From Polaromonas sp. (GTDB lineage: Bacteria; Pseudomonadota; Gammaproteobacteria; Burkholderiales; Burkholderiaceae_C), in NCBI RefSeq assembly GCF_030689685.1, contig NZ_JAUYEY010000021.1, forward strand, positions 62,001 to 126,000: a stretch of 64,000 bases of DNA. The letters are read 5' to 3'. The notes below the pieces were generated by a model that saw only the letters and a list, made by a program, of their open reading frames with translations, was not told the origin of the DNA and did no database searches. Numbering within the stretch: the first letter of the stretch is position 1; every line of letters begins with the position of its first letter. A program made the translations under genes and the position numbers. Below are positions 17,826-28,613 of the stretch, piece after piece.

Positions 17826-18650
17826 ATGGAATTTTTGACATTGGCAGAAGCTCGGGAACGTGCCACGGAAATTCGAGCCTGGTTCAACCTCCTGATGGAC
17901 AACCGCAAGCTGGCACCCCAAAAGAATGCCGCGCAGTGGCAGTTTTTCCGTTTGTGCCTTGACCGCACGCTTGGTGCATCACCCCAAGTACCGGATTGGC
18001 GCCCGCTACAGATTGCGCAATACAAGTTTGAAGTCGAAAACAAGTTGCGGCGCTTGTACTTGCGTGACAGTCAGCCGCTGGTGTTTATTTTTCGGCTCGC
18101 CAGCCGCCGTGACGCAAGGCGCGAAAACCTCGTGGTCGATGATGACTACCCCGAAACTGGTGGGTATCACCTACTGGTAAGCGACAGGCAAGACGCAGCA
18201 GGCTCGCCGCAATCGGTGACAACGAATCGTGAGCATATTGAAATGGTGATTGCTGCCTGCATGGACGCCGAATTCGAAGCGTACCGGGCATTACCCAAGA
18301 TAGACGACACCAAAACATCACCCTGGTTTGTCAGCCAGGGGCCAGCACACCGGGACTTGCTTCACTCTTTGGAGCGGGTCGCACAACGCGGCCTGGTATT
18401 GACGAACCCCCGCAATCCATCAACAAGACGGTTATTGTCAATCAATGTCAAAGAAATAATCAACGACAAGGCAGTGGTACGAACCACTGAATACTGGTAC
18501 CTGAGATGGTGGAGTTCAATCGAGGGCAAATACTATTACCCCTACCGCCAAACGACGCACCATACCTATATTCTCAAACAGTATGATGCCAATTGGTTGG
18601 TGGAAGAGATTATTCGCCCCCAACCTTTGCAGAATACTCCACACCGTTAG
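17826..18650 (+). CDS. Unrecognised protein divergent from the RT-Cas1 operon
   Basis: A 274-residue soluble protein. The N-terminal 60 residues are helical (TLAEARERATEIRAWFNLL); the middle is mixed; the last 60 residues (about 205-265) have an alternating aromatic strand pattern (TTEYWYLRWWSSIEGKYYYP, then HHTYILKQ and NWLVEE) reminiscent of NTF2-like or IMS-type cone folds. This likeness is only by pattern. The ATG at 17826 follows GAGAGGATG; a TTG at 17751 would add 25 residues. It is divergent from the coupled RT-Cas1 operon across 159 bases, which suggests a shared regulatory region and possibly a shared function. Confidence 0.7.
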   Translation: MEFLTLAEARERATEIRAWFNLLMDNRKLAPQKNAAQWQFFRLCLDRTLGASPQVPDWRPLQIAQYKFEVENKLRRLYLRDSQPLVFIFRLASRRDARRENLVVDDDYPETGGYHLLVSDRQDAAGSPQSVTTNREHIEMVIAACMDAEFEAYRALPKIDDTKTSPWFVSQGPAHRDLLHSLERVAQRGLVLTNPRNPSTRRLLSINVKEIINDKAVVRTTEYWYLRWWSSIEGKYYYPYRQTTHHTYILKQYDANWLVEEIIRPQPLQNTPHR

Positions 18651-19142
18651 TATTCAACCGCTTCCACAATAGAATATATGTAAACCCCTTGATTTGGAAC
18701 AAGTTTTTTATTCCTTGACTTATCTTCAACTTTACTAATTGCTTTAAAATCAATAAGCTTTCGCTTTCTCTGGGCATCGTCGAAAACCCCGCATTCGACA
18801 GCTTTCTGCCACCCGGCTTCGATTTGCGGCTAATTCATTGAGTACACAGGGGATTTTTATCAACAACAGCGCCACTCAATCTTGATGTCGAAAATCGCTC
18901 AGCCGATTGCCGGATTTCGTTAAACTGTGTCTAGATCAGAAGATGATTGCGCATTGCTTGGTCGATTGCGGATAAAGATTTGAGCGCAACAATCGTGTTT
19001 CGACAATCCCATGAACTGAAAGTGCGACTTCGTCGTCAGAATTGATTAGCGCACCCGATAAATACTCCGACTTCTTTTATATTATTACTGAGGTGGCTTT
19101 CCGCCATATAGTTATAATGCATAGTTAAAGGTAAATTCATTT
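18651..19142. other. AT-rich intergenic region upstream of the H-NS-like gene
   Basis: About 490 bases, clearly richer in A+T than the surroundings. I checked it for direct repeats with regular spacing and found none, so it is not a CRISPR array; only short strings such as CGATTGC recur irregularly. A TATAAT (19113-19118) lies 25 bases before the H-NS-like start and may be its -10 box. No gene is recognisable. Confidence 0.5.
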
Positions 19143-19499
19143 ATGTCCACTCTTACTGAATTGCAGCGGCAAGTTAATGAAGCTGAAGCCAAAGTCAATG
19201 AGTTGCGTGAAAAACTGGCGCAACAAAAACGTATTGAACGAGTACAAGCCATCACATCGGCAAAAGACTTGATTAAAACTTACCAACTTTCGATAGCTGA
19301 TTTGGGCCTTGCTGGAAAAAGGTCTACAACACATAAAGAACGCTCCGACAAGCGCACCGTTGTAGCGCCGAAATACACGGACCCATTGACCGGAAAAACT
19401 TGGACAGGCCGCGGTAAACCACCCGCGTGGCTCGCCGCTCACTTATCTGCCGGCCACAGCAAAGCTGATTACCTTATTAGCAATTTGACATCTGAATAA
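19143..19499 (+). CDS. H-NS family nucleoid-associated protein
   Basis: A 118-residue H-NS-type silencer. Residues 1-45 form the coiled-coil oligomerisation region (LQRQVNEAEAKVNELREKLA). The C-terminal DNA-binding domain has the classical motif YTDPLTGKTWTGRGKPPAWL (80-99). Such proteins bind AT-rich, often foreign, DNA. The gene lies next to the AT-rich gap and the RT-Cas1 locus, so it may silence or have travelled with them (inference). AAAGG precedes the ATG at a rather long distance. Confidence 0.9.
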   Translation: MSTLTELQRQVNEAEAKVNELREKLAQQKRIERVQAITSAKDLIKTYQLSIADLGLAGKRSTTHKERSDKRTVVAPKYTDPLTGKTWTGRGKPPAWLAAHLSAGHSKADYLISNLTSE

Positions 19500-19586
19500 A
19501 GCCATCAAAGGCCCCTCTGCCTTGGCTCGGTACTTTCGAGCAGAACCTACTCTGTCTGTGAAGCAAAACCGGGGGAGCGGGCTGAT

Positions 19587-22142
19587 TCAAGGCGACAGCG
19601 TCAACTCATGCGCGAAAGCCGACGGATTCATTTGCAGTGGACGGTAGCTGACATCTGCCCAGGTTCTGCTCATGTCGCGGTAGCGGCTGGAAAACACCAG
19701 ACCGCTCTGCCCGGTCTGGTAGATAAACTGTGATTTTTCCAGGTCCGCCAGGTCATAGACCGCACGCAGTGAAGCGGCATGCCGGTTGGCAAACGGAAAT
19801 TTCGCATCGTTGGTCCAGTATTGGCCAACATTGACCGTGAACGAGTCGCCCCCGGTCGGTACGCTGACATCGAACAGGCGCGCCAGCGCAGGCACGTTGC
19901 TGAAAGGCCGGTGCGCCGACAGTGCCTGGTGCGCATCGCCCCACTTCCATTGCGCAGGCTGACCGCCGCGTGTGGCCTGCAACAGCGTCAGCGCGCGGTC
20001 CAGCGCGGCTGTGGACTGAGCGGCACACCCGCCCGCGCCGCACCAGGCTGTGTCATCGCGCTCCATCATTTCTTCAATGGCGCTGCGGAAATGGCGCTTG
20101 CCATACATGCTTTTCAGGCGTGCATCGCCCAACTTGCTGCCAATGACACCACGCGTGAGTTCATCGACCCAGACCGAAAAAATCAGCGGCGCGGCACTGT
20201 CAGCCCGCATCACGCCATCAAAACCGGCAAGCAGCGCCTGCACTTCGGCGGCCAGCGGGTGCTGCGACACCGTCTTCTGCAAAAACGGCAGCAAACGGGT
20301 GGTGGCCGACGACAACTGATCAGACTGGATTTTCTGCATGGATGCCGCGTCATGCCGGGACGCCCCGGCCAGCAGTTTCTCAATGCGGTCGAAGCGGTAA
20401 GGCACAACCCAATCCTGCCCCAGAAACAAGTCGGAGCCGGACGGCACCACGCTTTGGTTGGCGTTAGAAAACCAGCCTTTTTTGCCGATCATGGCCGCAT
20501 CGGCCTGCGGTGTCTGCGCGTAGGGCAACCAGCCCGCCCAGTCATACCGGGCTTGCCAGCCCGGCGACGGCGCGACGCCAAGAATGTCGTTGTCGGCTTT
20601 GCGCAGCGGCACCTTGCCGATGGCCTTATAGGCCACCTTGCCGGCCACATCGGCCATCACCACGTTTTGCATCGGTGAGTGGTGGTCGGCATAGGCCGCG
20701 ATCAACTCGTCCACCGACTGCGCCTGGTTGGCACGCAAGGCCGCCATCGCCGTCCGGTTGTCGGTTTCCAGCGCGCTCCAGCGCAGCGAGAGCACGTACC
20801 TGGCGGTGTCCAGCAACTCGGCATGGGGTTTCTGCGCATCGCTGAGCACCGGCCCATGACGGCTGCTGCGCACCTTCAGGCTGACATCGGGCTTGCCCTT
20901 GACCTTGATGAGCTCAACCCGTGTCTTGAAGTCCGCCCACTGCGCCGGGCCCGCACCGGGCACGCGGTACTGCTGCGGGTTGGCCGGGTTGATCTGCTCC
21001 AGATACAGGTCCTGCACGTCCGGGCCGGTGTTGGTGAAGCCCCAGGCCACCTTGGCGGTGCGGCCCAGCACCACAAAAGGCAGGCCCGGCAAGGTGGCGC
21101 CGATGACATCGAGCGCGGGTGTGGCCTTGCCGTCCGCGCCCTGGCCCGCCGGCGCCTGCAAGCGTGCGAAGTACCAGATGGCGGGCGCCGACAGACCCAG
21201 GTGCGGGTCGTTGGCCAGCAAGGGCTTGCCACTGACGGTGTGGCTGCCGGCCAGCACCCAGTTGTTGGAGCCCTTGCCTTCCACGTTGCCGATGTTGGCG
21301 GCCCAGTCATTGATGTCGAGTGCCAGCAAATTTGCCGATGTTGGTGTTGTTGGTGTTGTTGCCGATTTTTTAGCATCAAACAGGCCTCCAGCCCTTTCCC
21401 CATGGTCGTCAGTAGCTCCTGTTTTAATAGCGTCGGGACGAAAAACACCAAGCTCGGCGTAGAGCTTGGCGAAGTCGGTTTTGGACGCAGGCGCCTCGCC
21501 TGGGTAGGGTGTGAACAGTTGCCAGAGCTCTTCGGTGCTCAGGACTTTGGCCGCCGACAGGCGCGCAAACTCGTTGCCCCAGTTGCCGCCCAGGTCCAGC
21601 GCCATCATCAGCGCCCAACCCACGCTGTCCTGCGGTGTCCAGGGCTGGCCGCTGCCGCCCGGCTTGACGCCGAGGATGTGGAATTCCGGCGACAGCGCCT
21701 GCGCACTGCCGGCGTAAAACGCATTGATACCGTCGCTGTAGGCCTGCAGCGCCTGTTTCGCCTCGGTTGGCAGCACCTGCCACTGGCGCTGCGCCGCCTC
21801 CATGATGCCCAGCGTGCGCATCAGCTTGTCGGTGTCCAGCGTGGCTTCGCCCAGTACCTCGGACAACTCGCCGTGCATGACCCGGCGGTTGAACTCCAGC
21901 TGCCAGCCGCGCTCCTGCGCATGCACATATCCCAGCGCCAGCCACGCGTCGCGCGGCGACTGGGCCTTGATGTGGGTGACATCGGCGCCGTCACGCGCGA
22001 CGCTCACCCCAGCGGTCAGCCCGCCGACCTTGAGCTCGCCGTCGAGCGCCGGAAAGCTGCGGTAAATATAAATGCCGATGGCCGCAGCCAGCAACAGCAC
22101 CAGCAGCAACATGCCGCCGAGCAATCGTTTGATCCAGACCAT
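19587..22142 (-). CDS. Penicillin acylase family N-terminal-nucleophile hydrolase
   Basis: An 851-residue acylase precursor. An N-terminal hydrophobic anchor (about 7-27) is followed by the alpha chain, a linker, and the beta chain beginning at the nucleophile Ser292 in GSNNWVLAG, exposed by self-cleavage. The conserved ANDPHLGL follows. The family hydrolyses amides such as beta-lactams or acyl-homoserine lactones; the substrate cannot be told from sequence. Residues about 237-258 (AIKTGATDDHGERAGGLFDA) are encoded by a dispersed repeat located in the linker removed or displaced at maturation, and a Thr/Pro stretch follows. The gene is convergent with the H-NS-like gene. Confidence 0.92.
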   Translation of the reverse strand: MVWIKRLLGGMLLLVLLLAAAIGIYIYRSFPALDGELKVGGLTAGVSVARDGADVTHIKAQSPRDAWLALGYVHAQERGWQLEFNRRVMHGELSEVLGEATLDTDKLMRTLGIMEAAQRQWQVLPTEAKQALQAYSDGINAFYAGSAQALSPEFHILGVKPGGSGQPWTPQDSVGWALMMALDLGGNWGNEFARLSAAKVLSTEELWQLFTPYPGEAPASKTDFAKLYAELGVFRPDAIKTGATDDHGERAGGLFDAKKSATTPTTPTSANLLALDINDWAANIGNVEGKGSNNWVLAGSHTVSGKPLLANDPHLGLSAPAIWYFARLQAPAGQGADGKATPALDVIGATLPGLPFVVLGRTAKVAWGFTNTGPDVQDLYLEQINPANPQQYRVPGAGPAQWADFKTRVELIKVKGKPDVSLKVRSSRHGPVLSDAQKPHAELLDTARYVLSLRWSALETDNRTAMAALRANQAQSVDELIAAYADHHSPMQNVVMADVAGKVAYKAIGKVPLRKADNDILGVAPSPGWQARYDWAGWLPYAQTPQADAAMIGKKGWFSNANQSVVPSGSDLFLGQDWVVPYRFDRIEKLLAGASRHDAASMQKIQSDQLSSATTRLLPFLQKTVSQHPLAAEVQALLAGFDGVMRADSAAPLIFSVWVDELTRGVIGSKLGDARLKSMYGKRHFRSAIEEMMERDDTAWCGAGGCAAQSTAALDRALTLLQATRGGQPAQWKWGDAHQALSAHRPFSNVPALARLFDVSVPTGGDSFTVNVGQYWTNDAKFPFANRHAASLRAVYDLADLEKSQFIYQTGQSGLVFSSRYRDMSRTWADVSYRPLQMNPSAFAHELTLSP
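21367..21432 (-). repeat. Dispersed repeat, family 1, inside the acylase gene
   Basis: Read in the gene's direction, the copy runs from GCTATTAAAACAGGAGCTAC through a variable core to AAGGGCTGGAGGCCTGTTTG and ATGCTAAAAA. The same ends occur at 24674, 38845 and, less completely, at 26870, 43062, 56048 and 56148. It is in frame and encodes the shared peptide pattern AIK-GAT-x6-RAGG-FD-KK. Confidence 0.8.
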
Positions 22143-22184
22143 GACGCTCTCCCCGGATGAAGGCCTCTGACGGGCCCGTGAAAA

Positions 22185-23615
22185 TCAGGCCGCCGCGACG
22201 GGCTTGAGCTGCAAGGACTTGAACTCGAGGAATTCCTCGAAGCCATACACCCCGTTTTCGCGGCCGTTGCCCGACTGCTTGTAGCCGCCGAAGGGCGCGT
22301 TGCCGTTGAAGGGGCCGCCGTTGATATCGACCTGGCCGGTCCGGATGCGGCGCGCCACTTTCATGGCGTGTTCGTCGCTGCCGCTCCAGACGCCGCCGCC
22401 CAGGCCGTAGATGGTGCTGTTGGCAATCGCCACGGCATCTTCTTCATCCTTGTAGGGAATGACAACCAGCACCGGGCCGAAAATTTCCTCTTGCGCCAGG
22501 GTGTCGGTGGACTTGATGCCCAGAATGGTCGGCTGCACGAAGTAGCCCTTGGTGATAGCCGGCGGCTCGGCACCGCCGGCAATCACGTCGGCGCCCTCTT
22601 CGATGCCGGTGCGGATGAAACCCAGCACACGTTCGCGCTGGTTCGCGCTGACCAGCGGGCCAAGCCGGCTGGTCTCGTCCAGGCTGGGGCCGATGCTGAA
22701 TTTGGCGATGGCGGTTTTGGCCAGCGCCTTGACCTCGTCGTAACGGCTGGCAGGCACCAGCATGCGGGTGTGGGCCGAGCAGGTCTGGCCGCTGTTGAGC
22801 ATGCAGGCCGAAATCGTGCCCTTGACCGCAGCCTCGAAGTCCGCGTCTTCCAGGATCACGCTGGCCGACTTGCCGCCCAGCTCCAGCGCGACGCGTTTGA
22901 CCGACTGGCTGGCCAGTTCGCTCACGCGTTTGCCGGCGCGGGTGGAGCCGGTGAAGCTGACCATGTCCACTTCGGCATGCGTGGCCAGCACCTCGCCAAC
23001 CACCGGCCCCATGCCGTTGACCAGGTTGAACACGCCAGGTGGCAGGCCGGCCTCGTGAATGATTTCGGCCAGGATCATGGCGTTGACCGGTGCGATCTCG
23101 CTGGGCTTGAGCACCACGGTGCAGCCGGCAACCAGCGCTGGAGCAATCTTCAGCGTGATCTGGCTCAGGGGAAAATTCCAGGGCGTGATGCAGCCGACCA
23201 CACCCATGGCTTCACGCACCACCAGCGAGTTGCCAACCTTCTTTTCCCATTCAAAGTTGCGCGCCACCTTGGCAAAGTTGCCCCAGTGCCAGATTGGGCC
23301 GCCGACCTGCACGGTTTTGGCCATTTTCAGCGGCATACCGACTTCGCGCGCTATCGCCATGGCCATCTCGTCGGTGCGGGCTTTCAAGCCGGCCGCCACC
23401 TTGTCCAGGTAGGCTGCGCGCGTTTCAACCGGCAGTGTGGACCAGGCGTCAAACGCGGCGCGGGCCGCCAGCACCGCCTGCTCGGCCTCTTGCGCAGTAC
23501 CGGCAGGCACAGTGGCCATGACTTCTTCGGTACTGGAGTCGTGAACCGGCAGGGTTTCCTTCGATTGGGCAGCGACCCACTGGCCATTGATGTAGTGCGA
23601 TGGGTAGGTGGTCAT
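22185..23615 (-). CDS. Aldehyde dehydrogenase family protein
   Basis: A 476-residue NAD(P)-dependent aldehyde dehydrogenase. The Rossmann region has [12 protein letters not shown] and VLKPSE; catalytic glutamate lies in [10 protein letters not shown] and the nucleophilic cysteine in [11 protein letters not shown]; the EEIFGPV motif is present. It resembles broad-specificity ALDHs often annotated as betaine-, phenylacetaldehyde- or vanillin-type; the substrate is not resolved. ATG at 23615 is used; a GTG four codons earlier is possible. It lies 42 bases upstream of the acylase gene on the same strand and may be co-transcribed. Confidence 0.92.
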   Translation of the reverse strand: MTTYPSHYINGQWVAAQSKETLPVHDSSTEEVMATVPAGTAQEAEQAVLAARAAFDAWSTLPVETRAAYLDKVAAGLKARTDEMAMAIAREVGMPLKMAKTVQVGGPIWHWGNFAKVARNFEWEKKVGNSLVVREAMGVVGCITPWNFPLSQITLKIAPALVAGCTVVLKPSEIAPVNAMILAEIIHEAGLPPGVFNLVNGMGPVVGEVLATHAEVDMVSFTGSTRAGKRVSELASQSVKRVALELGGKSASVILEDADFEAAVKGTISACMLNSGQTCSAHTRMLVPASRYDEVKALAKTAIAKFSIGPSLDETSRLGPLVSANQRERVLGFIRTGIEEGADVIAGGAEPPAITKGYFVQPTILGIKSTDTLAQEEIFGPVLVVIPYKDEEDAVAIANSTIYGLGGGVWSGSDEHAMKVARRIRTGQVDINGGPFNGNAPFGGYKQSGNGRENGVYGFEEFLEFKSLQLKPVAAA

Positions 23616-23910
23616 GGGTGGGCTCACAGCAGGTTGGGGAGGGGAATTAAAGGGGAAATTGATGTGAATATTTCACAATATCAACAAGCATAAACTCGAC
23701 ATTGGCGACGAAAAGGACAACGAATTCAAAAGTATTCATCTGGGGTACATCAGAGAATCAGCATGACATTTAGTTACTAACGCCTTGATTTGTTTGTTGT
23801 TTTACGTTAACCATGTCACACGATACATCTTGCATCCCAGCCTTCGGAGCTTTAATCTACCAGATCGTGCACTCACCCGCGCCCCGCTCAAACAGAAAGT
23901 CCCGAGACCT

Positions 23911-24249
23911 ATGCGTTGGATTACACCTCATTTAAAAAGCAGCCTGCTCGGCTTGCTCAGCGGTGGCGAAGCAACTCCCGCCGTCTTGGAAAATCGAACG
24001 GAAGGCATCCGGCAACTGATGCTCAACGAGTTGGGCGAGTTTGGTGAAAAGCATTACCCCAAAATCGCGCTACGGGTGCGTTACGCCCAGGACGCCCAAG
24101 GCCTGTGGTACGCCCGCGGCGACGTGATGGCGGTGCTGTCGGCGATGCAGGGCGAAACCATTGCCCGGCAAAAGGTCAGCAGCATCACCAAGATGTTTGA
24201 AGGCCTGCTGCCTGGCAGCCTGGGCTCACGGCGCAGCTCTCTGAACTGA
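23911..24249 (+). CDS. Conserved hypothetical protein
   Basis: A 112-residue soluble protein (LMLNELGEFGEKHYPKIALR, then YAQDAQGLWYARGDVMAVLS) resembling a small family seen in Comamonadaceae; no function is recognised. The ATG at 23911 is preferred to an in-frame start at 23785 because the upstream codons fall in an AT-rich intergenic stretch with different composition. It is divergent from the aldehyde dehydrogenase gene by about 295 bases; that gap holds no other feature I can identify. Confidence 0.7.
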   Translation: MRWITPHLKSSLLGLLSGGEATPAVLENRTEGIRQLMLNELGEFGEKHYPKIALRVRYAQDAQGLWYARGDVMAVLSAMQGETIARQKVSSITKMFEGLLPGSLGSRRSSLN

Positions 24250-24277
24250 GCTTCAAGATCAGCTCACCACACCACGG

Positions 24278-25228
24278 TCAGTGGGTGTGGCCCCAGAGTA
24301 AAAATGCATCCCGACCTTCCACGGCCAGGGTCACCTTCGCGCCCACTGGCAGCAGCACCTTGGTCGGGACATGGCCAAAGGGCAGGCCCATCAGCACTGG
24401 CGCCTTGATCTGCTTTTGCAGCCACGCCACCACCGTCGCCAGTTTGAAGCCCTTGTCGTGCGGCACCAGCTTGTAGTTGGTGAACTGGCCCAGAACAATG
24501 GCTTTTTGCTGCGCCAGCACGCCCGCATGCAGCAGGGTCGTCAGCATGCGCTCGAGACGGTACGGGTGCTCGTGCACTTCTTCGAGAAACAGGATGCCGC
24601 CCTTGACCGCCGGAAAATACGGCGTGCCAACCAGTGAAGTCAGCACTGCCAGGTTGCCGCCCCACAAGGTTGCTTTTTTAATGTCAAATATGCCGCCAGC
24701 CCTTGCTGGTACTGATCTGGTGGCTCCTTCTTTGATAGCAGATGCGGGCAGGCGCCAGCCCGTGCCTTCACCCTGCCCCGTGATCAGGTCCTCAAAACAG
24801 GCTTCCATGATGTCGTCGGGCTCACCCTCGACGCCGAAGTCCTCGCCCAGCGCCGGGCCAGCCCAGGAGACGGCGCCAGTTTTGGCCAGCAGCGCGCTTT
24901 GCAGCGCGGTGAAGTCGCTGAGGCCGACAAATCGCGTGCCCTTGTCCACCGCCTTGACCACCGCCTTGTAATTGATGCCCGGCAAGATGCGCGTCAGCCC
25001 GTAGCCGCCGCGCGAAATCAGGGCCACGTCGGCGCCGCTGGCAGCCGCGCGATGGATGGCGGCGAGGCGAGTTTCGTCGTCGCCGGCAAAACGCTGGTGG
25101 CTGGCCAGCGCGGCCTCATCGAGTTCGACCTCATACCCCAAGGTCTTCAGGCGCGACACGCCACGGCGGAATGCCGCCTTGTCACGCACGGCGCTGGACG
25201 GGGAGTAAATGTAGATATGTTTTTTCAC
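24278..25228 (-). CDS. ldcA: LD-carboxypeptidase (muramoyltetrapeptide carboxypeptidase)
   Basis: A 316-residue S66-family peptidase that trims the terminal D-alanine from murein tetrapeptides during recycling. The catalytic Ser104 lies in [10 protein letters not shown], Glu217 in [11 protein letters not shown], and the histidine in PFGHVPTKV. The start is a GTG at 25228 giving [14 protein letters not shown], the usual N-terminus; GGAG is only two bases away, and an ATG at 25279 would add 17 atypical residues. Residues about 163-186 ([20 protein letters not shown]) come from a dispersed repeat inserted in frame before the C-terminal domain. Confidence 0.9.
   Translation of the reverse strand: MKKHIYIYSPSSAVRDKAAFRRGVSRLKTLGYEVELDEAALASHQRFAGDDETRLAAIHRAAASGADVALISRGGYGLTRILPGINYKAVVKAVDKGTRFVGLSDFTALQSALLAKTGAVSWAGPALGEDFGVEGEPDDIMEACFEDLITGQGEGTGWRLPASAIKEGATRSVPARAGGIFDIKKATLWGGNLAVLTSLVGTPYFPAVKGGILFLEEVHEHPYRLERMLTTLLHAGVLAQQKAIVLGQFTNYKLVPHDKGFKLATVVAWLQKQIKAPVLMGLPFGHVPTKVLLPVGAKVTLAVEGRDAFLLWGHTH
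24674..24740 (-). repeat. Dispersed repeat, family 1, inside ldcA
   Basis: Read with the gene: GCTATCAAAGAAGGAGCCAC, variable core, GCAAGGGCTGGCGGCATATT, TGACATTAAAAAAG. It matches the copy in the acylase gene in ends, length, orientation and reading frame, giving AIKEGAT and [10 protein letters not shown]. Confidence 0.8.
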
Positions 25229-25291
25229 GGCTCCGAGTATCCCACTGCCCGGAACCAAGCGACCCGCAGGCCGCAGCATAAACGCCGCACC

Positions 25292-27061
<1,770 letters not shown>

Positions 27062-27080
27062 GCACAAGCCAATTTGATGC

Positions 27081-27689
27081 TCAGGGTAACCTGTCCATCC
27101 AGCCGGCAAGCGCCTGTTCGTCGGGTGAACCGGTGCTGTACATGGCCTTCATTGCCGCACGCGCCTCGGGCTGGTGTTGGTTGAGTTTGAGCTTGCACTG
27201 CATGGTCAACACACGCAGCTCAAACGCGACGATACCGTTCATCATCTTATGCTGGTATTGCTCATCCAGTCCGCGCCACTGGTCGGCATAGGCCGGGTCG
27301 TGGTCGGCAATCAGGTGCTTGAGCAGGCGGTCCTTGTCCGCAAAGTGCTCAATGATTTTGGCTTCAACCGTGCAATACACCATCACATAGTTCCACGTCG
27401 GCACACGCGCCAGGTCGGGGTAAACGCGCGGCGTCATGTAGGCGTGTGGGCCCATGAAGGTGACGACAGCTTTGGGCCGCGCTACCAGAAAACGCCAGTG
27501 CGGGTTGGGTTTGGCGCAGTGGCCCAGCAACAGAGTTTCATCAGCTTCGGTCAGCAAATGCAGCGGCAGCGGCGTGACGAAGGGCAAGCTGTCATCGTCA
27601 GTCGATATCAGGCTGGCAAACGGATTGGCGCGGATTAGTACGTGGGCTGTGGCGGCGTCTTTGGCTGCGAATTGGGGCGACAGGTACAT
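27081..27689 (-). CDS. PaiB-family FMN-binding negative regulator
   Basis: A 202-residue flavin-binding protein of the PaiB/split-barrel family, often annotated as a transcriptional regulator. The N-terminus MYLSPQFAAKD and the core FVTPLPLHL, GHCAKPNPHWR and PTWNYVMVYC are characteristic, as is the C-terminal MMNGIVAFEL. The ATG at 27689 gives the family's usual N-terminus; one 11 codons upstream is also possible. It is alone on this strand, between a MITE-like element and a divergent small-gene cluster. Confidence 0.85.
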   Translation of the reverse strand: MYLSPQFAAKDAATAHVLIRANPFASLISTDDDSLPFVTPLPLHLLTEADETLLLGHCAKPNPHWRFLVARPKAVVTFMGPHAYMTPRVYPDLARVPTWNYVMVYCTVEAKIIEHFADKDRLLKHLIADHDPAYADQWRGLDEQYQHKMMNGIVAFELRVLTMQCKLKLNQHQPEARAAMKAMYSTGSPDEQALAGWMDRLP

Positions 27690-27781
27690 GGTTTTCAGTG
27701 GCCTAAGTTGCTGCTCCGTCATTTGACTTGGTATGCATGTTGATATATATTGTCATACATCTACATCCAAGGAAACTTTTT

Positions 27782-28075
27782 ATGAGTTCAATGGTTTTAA
27801 CCCAAGTTTACCTAGAGCCCTCGCAAAAACAAGCGCTCGCCAGCCAGGCCAAAAAATCGGGCCGCAAGGTGTCAGAAATCATGCGCGATGCAGTCGATGC
27901 CGCCATCGCAGGCGTGACGCTGGAGGAAATTCAAACCCTGGACATGGGCACCCAGCGCGCGCAAGGCGACATCAGCGCCATGCTGGCTGACCTCAAAGTC
28001 AACACCACCGAGCACACCGCCTTCATGCGCGAAATAGCCAAACTGCAAAAAGCGGCCGCCAAGGAATTCGCATGA
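27782..28075 (+). CDS. Ribbon-helix-helix-like small protein, antitoxin-like
   Basis: A 97-residue protein. The N-terminal 45 residues (VLTQVYLEPSQKQALASQAK, then GRKVSEIMRDAVDAA) have the strand-helix-helix layout of ribbon-helix-helix DNA-binding proteins; the rest is helical. AGGAA lies 8 bases before the ATG. Its stop overlaps the start of the next gene (ATGA at 28072), as in toxin-antitoxin pairs, although the partner is only a short coiled coil and not a known toxin. Confidence 0.75.
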   Translation: MSSMVLTQVYLEPSQKQALASQAKKSGRKVSEIMRDAVDAAIAGVTLEEIQTLDMGTQRAQGDISAMLADLKVNTTEHTAFMREIAKLQKAAAKEFA

Positions 28076-28260
28076 GCGTGCTGACTGACGTCATGGACCG
28101 GCTGACCGATATTTCGTCACTGCGCACCCAGGTTACCGAATTGATTCAACAGCAGCGCGAAATGCGCGGGATCATGTTGAGCCAGCAACGTGAACTGGCT
28201 GAGGTGCGGGGGCAGTTAAAGGCGCTGATTCAGATGCAGGGTGTGGCGGCACGGAAATAA
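28072..28260 (+). CDS. Short coiled-coil protein coupled to the preceding gene
   Basis: A 62-residue protein, almost entirely helical with Gln/Arg/Glu heptads (SLRTQVTELIQQQREMRGIM). It starts inside the stop of the ribbon-helix-helix gene, so both are translated together. I do not recognise a family. A partner or stabilising role for the upstream DNA-binding protein is a guess. Confidence 0.65.
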   Translation: MSVLTDVMDRLTDISSLRTQVTELIQQQREMRGIMLSQQRELAEVRGQLKALIQMQGVAARK

Positions 28261-28346
28261 AGATCGACACCGAAATCCGCCATGTAACAAAGCCGGGCGC
28301 GAACCTCTTCCTGGAGCTTGGCTTCGCACCCGCTGAGGCCAAGCGT

Positions 28347-28589
28347 TTGCAGGCAGCCTCTCGCAAACAGATCAACGACACCCAGTTGCTGAAACAGCAG
28401 TTGATGGATGAGCTGTCCACCTGGATTGCCGAGCATCACCTGAAGCAAGCCGAGGCCGCCGAGATCCTGATGGTCTCGCGCCCGCGCGTGTCCGACGTGG
28501 TGAACAGGAAAACGGCCAAGCTCACCATCGACACGCTGGTGGAAATGCTCAGCCGCATTGGCAAGCCAGTCAAGCTGGCCATCGGTTGA
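28347..28589 (+). CDS. HigA-like XRE antitoxin with unclear 5' end
   Basis: The frame from the first canonical start (TTG at 28347) encodes 80 residues with an XRE helix-turn-helix (LKQAEAAEILMVSRPRVSDV). Recognisable coding sequence begins earlier: in the same frame from about 28257, the codons give KIDTEIRHVTKPGANLFLEL and GFAPAEAKR, the usual start of this HigA-like family. No ATG, GTG or TTG exists between the in-frame stop at 28200 and 28347; only ATA (28257) or ATC (28263) could serve. The gene either uses a rare start, is read by coupling from the gene ending at 28260, or has lost its start. No HigB-like toxin is adjacent. Confidence 0.7.
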   Translation: MQAASRKQINDTQLLKQQLMDELSTWIAEHHLKQAEAAEILMVSRPRVSDVVNRKTAKLTIDTLVEMLSRIGKPVKLAIG

Positions 28590-28613
28590 CGCGCTGAACG
28601 ACGACCACCTCTA

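Noticed and set aside
18651..19142. A degenerate CRISPR array next to the RT-Cas1 locus
   Set aside because: Short strings such as CGATTGC recur, but without regular spacing or a repeat of 20 bases or more.
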